Shown piece by piece: positions 4,899 through 6,123 of a stretch of 6,123 nt of DNA. The stretch spans positions 1 to 6,123 of the forward strand of contig JAQYWL010000050.1 of assembly GCA_030145035.1 (NCBI GenBank), given 5' to 3'. The position numbers and the translations under genes were made by a program. Below the pieces are notes generated by a model, which saw only the letters and a list, made by a program, of their open reading frames with translations, did not search any database and had not been told where the DNA came from. Source of the stretch: Desulfobacteria bacterium. GTDB taxonomy: Bacteria; Desulfobacterota; Desulfobacteria; Desulfobacterales; C00003060. How positions within the stretch are numbered: the stretch's first letter is position 1; the number at the start of each line of letters is the position of its first letter.

Positions 4899-4994
4899 CC
4901 CATGCAAAGGCGAAAGGTTACGTCAATCGATTATGAAAACCCGGCACGGGTGTCCAGGTTGCCTTTTGCTTTGAAGATTCATTTCTAGCATGGG
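4899..4994 (+). ncRNA. Candidate structured RNA or leader, class unknown
   Basis: It begins about four bases after the expected start of the sigma-54-like promoter. The outer ends pair as CCCATGC (4899-4905) with GCATGGG (4988-4994). As an alternative or competing fold, GCAAAGGC (4904-4911) pairs with GCCTTTTGC (4961-4969) with one bulged T. Inside is a 5-bp hairpin ACCCG-GCA-CGGGT (4939-4951), and GGTT (4916-4919) can pair with AACC (4938-4941). The two outer pairings share bases 4904-4905, so they could be mutually exclusive, as in a switch. It has a loose flavour of the GEMM (c-di-GMP) riboswitch (GCAAA, GAAA, final GGTTGCC), but the invariant GACGCAAAGCC core is missing. It is also not a B12 riboswitch, as no B12 box is present. 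No gene starts directly downstream. The next plausible gene is at 5494. Confidence 0.4.
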
Positions 4995-5045
4995 CGGCAG
5001 GTGGGTCATGTATTTGTGCGTTTCAATTGTTGCCCACATATGATG

Positions 5046-5064
5046 GCAGCATGAAACATGCTGC
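5046..5064. promoter_or_regulatory. Compact hairpin or palindrome
   Basis: GCAGCATG (5046-5053), AAA, CATGCTGC (5057-5064) form a perfect 8-bp stem with a three-base loop. No T-run follows on either strand. It could be a protein-binding dyad or a further structural element of the transcript beginning near 4895. Confidence 0.5.
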
Positions 5065-5255
5065 GAAGAGCCTATACCGCTCCCATGGTGCTCTGCATCT
5101 TCCAGAGAGAAGACAAGAGGGTCACCAATTCTTGACAAATATGCATATAGTCGCTCCCATGCAAAACATTAATTAATATAGCTGGTTACAACACAACAAT
5201 TAAATATTTCCGTCTTATACTGCGGAAAATAGTCCGTATATCCCAAGACTTATAA

Positions 5256-5270
5256 ATTGCAACTTGCAAT
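5256..5270. promoter_or_regulatory. 15-bp perfect palindrome, operator candidate
   Basis: ATTGCAA-C-TTGCAAT is fully symmetrical about one central base. The size and symmetry suit a dimeric helix-turn-helix repressor site. It lies about 225 bases before the abiV-like start, inside the AT-rich stretch. Confidence 0.4.
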
Positions 5271-5429
5271 AATCAGCGTAACCATTTAAATTCATAATCT
5301 ATTAGTCGAAACAAATATCAATTTTTCATTGAAAGACAAAAAAATCGCGGTTTCCGTATTTTTCAATTTCAATATGAATTTTTTAAACTGGCATATGTTT
5401 GATTTGGTTTAGTTAATCAGATTTTTGAT

Positions 5430-5465
5430 GGAAGATTTCCCACTGTCCATATCGGCAAATCTTCC
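5430..5465. promoter_or_regulatory. Inverted repeat upstream of the abiV-like gene
   Basis: GGAAGATTT (5430-5438) and AAATCTTCC (5457-5465) are perfect 9-base complements with an 18-base spacer, ending 28 bases before ATG 5494. It could be an operator, or an RNA stem in the leader. Confidence 0.45.
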
Positions 5466-5470
5466 GTCTA

Positions 5471-5483
5471 ATCTATGATAGAT
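5471..5483. promoter_or_regulatory. 13-bp perfect palindrome next to the abiV-like start
   Basis: ATCTAT-G-ATAGAT is symmetrical about a single base and ends ten bases before ATG 5494, where a bound regulator or a small RNA stem would affect translation start. No good Shine-Dalgarno sequence is present in the remaining bases. Confidence 0.4.
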
Positions 5484-5493
5484 CTTAGCCGAA

Positions 5494-6123
5494 ATGAAAA
5501 TTAACGAATTTGTTAAACAAATTAGGACTGGTCAGCTCTCTGGTGAAGAAATTGGCCGTGGTATGCATAAGAGTTTCAAAAATGCACGTGAGTTGATCGA
5601 GGATGCGGACATGTTGCTACTAAAGAGTCCAGGACGAGCAATTAGCCTTGCGGTGCTTGCTTTGGAGGAAACCGCAAAAACAATATTACTAACAAATGCG
5701 GCTGCTAAAGCAGCGATTTCCCCAATTTTATGGGAAGATGTTGAAAAAGAATTAAAATTACGTTCACACGCACACAAACAGGCAGTATTTTCAGCTTACG
5801 GCAAGGCATTGCTAGATAAATTGGCTTCTGAAAATGAGGACGTTTTTACCGATGCATCATTACCAGGTGGAATTGGGCCACTTCTAGATTTTATGAAACA
5901 ACTAGGCTTCTACGTGGATGTTGCTAATGGACAATTCATATCACCGGCGGAATTTGGATCGCAAAATGTAAAATGGGCAGAATGGCTCATTAATATTGTA
6001 AAAGAACGACTAGACAGATTTGAAAAACTTCATGGAACAGAGGACGGAACTATAAATGTAGCACGCCAAGCGGGAGTATTTACTACACTATTGTCACAAG
6101 CGTCTGATGAACAACAACTTAAA
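5494..6123 (+). CDS. AbiV-family abortive-infection protein (HEPN-like), 3' end beyond window
   Basis: 210 codons are open to the window edge, with no stop seen. ATG 5494 is the first start after an in-frame TAG at 5479-5481. Residues 27-66 read SFKNARELIEDADMLLLKSP then GRAISLAVLALEETAKTILL. This is the helical signature of the AbiV/HEPN family (N-A..L..DA..LL....RA..LA.LALEE..K). RSHAHK follows at 90-95, where AbiV-like proteins carry a conserved histidine/lysine cluster. A canonical HEPN R-X4-6-H motif is not evident, so RNase activity should not be assumed. The C-terminal part (about 118-210) is mostly helical and unrecognised. Lactococcal AbiV is a phage-defence protein that arrests infection by targeting translation, and a similar role here is inferred. 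Codons are clearly AT-rich (bases 5701-5760 are 20/60 G+C, against 41/60 in cbiB at 4081-4140), consistent with horizontal acquisition. It has no visible link to cobalamin. Confidence 0.7.
   Translation, partial: MKINEFVKQIRTGQLSGEEIGRGMHKSFKNARELIEDADMLLLKSPGRAISLAVLALEETAKTILLTNAAAKAAISPILWEDVEKELKLRSHAHKQAVFSAYGKALLDKLASENEDVFTDASLPGGIGPLLDFMKQLGFYVDVANGQFISPAEFGSQNVKWAEWLINIVKERLDRFEKLHGTEDGTINVARQAGVFTTLLSQASDEQQLK

Larger units (their letters stand above)
4624..5493. other. 870-base gene-free region between cbiB and the abiV-like gene
   Basis: No reading frame here on either strand gives a recognisable protein. The longest frames are under 75 codons and look like chance. Composition falls towards AT-rich from about 4710 onward, most strongly at 5160-5490. 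The region holds an interrupted dyad (4771-4791), a GG-N10-GC promoter (4868-4884), a foldable segment (4899-4994), a hairpin (5046-5064) and several palindromes before the next gene. No intrinsic terminator with a clear stem and T-run was found after cbiB. GTAAC/GTTAC occurs seven times between 4740 and 5282. Confidence 0.8.

Noticed and set aside
4899..4994. GEMM (c-di-GMP) riboswitch
   Set aside because: GCAAA, GAAA and GGTTGCC are suggestive, but the invariant GACGCAAAGCC core and its stem are absent, so the class is left unnamed.
4923..5138. - strand frame of 71 codons
   Set aside because: No recognisable motif, it overlaps the candidate RNA and the 5046-5064 hairpin, and there is no clear ribosome site.
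5132..5151. TTGACA followed by TATAGT
   Set aside because: The spacer is only eight bases, too short for a sigma-70 promoter.
5051..5176. + strand frame of 41 codons after the 5046 hairpin (MKHAAKS...)
   Set aside because: It starts inside the hairpin stem, is unrecognised, and runs into the AT-rich stretch with no supporting signals.

Overview
The window carries part of a cobalamin (vitamin B12) late-assembly operon, all on the + strand: cobT (5' end cut off), cobS, cobD (L-threonine-phosphate decarboxylase, called cobC in the aerobic-pathway nomenclature) and cbiB (adenosylcobinamide-phosphate synthase). Together they cover lower-ligand activation (CobT), aminopropanol-phosphate supply (CobD), its attachment to adenosylcobyric acid (CbiB) and final joining of the nucleotide loop (CobS). 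After cbiB there are about 870 bases without a convincing gene. The window then ends inside an AT-rich gene, 210 codons visible, that looks like an AbiV-family (HEPN) abortive-infection protein. The gene set, a sigma-54-type promoter and the style of intergenic repeats suggest a Gram-negative anaerobe, possibly a deltaproteobacterium (Desulfobacterota). This is inference, not proof.

Layout: cobT 1-938; composite repeat unit I 943-1255; cobS 1279-2004; composite repeat unit II 2032-2333; cobD 2339-3400; AT-rich inverted-repeat element about 3426-3605 and a separate hairpin 3632-3655; cbiB 3676-4623; gene-free region 4624-5493 with a sigma-54-like promoter, an upstream dyad, a candidate structured RNA and several palindromes; abiV-like gene 5494 to the window end.

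The most striking content is between the genes. The cobT-cobS and cobS-cobD gaps are each almost filled by a unit of about 300 bp. The two units are homologous but inverted relative to each other. Each has outer ends reading GTTCTCTC...GAGAGA, two strong hairpins whose loop is the same motif (CCTCTCA or its complement TGAGAGG), and a diverged core. Where the matching hairpins differ between the units, every changed base has a compensating change in the other arm (7 of 7 pairs). Each unit also carries a 33-36 base nested insert of similar design (CCTGCCCYGT...GGGG) at a different place. Removing the units leaves gaps of 27 and 32 bases, ordinary for an operon.

Between cbiB and abiV the composition shifts to AT-rich. 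A GG-N10-GC promoter at 4868-4884, with an interrupted dyad about 105-125 bases upstream of the expected start, would transcribe a foldable RNA starting near 4895. This could be an independent regulatory RNA or the leader of the defence gene. I could not match it to a known RNA class.
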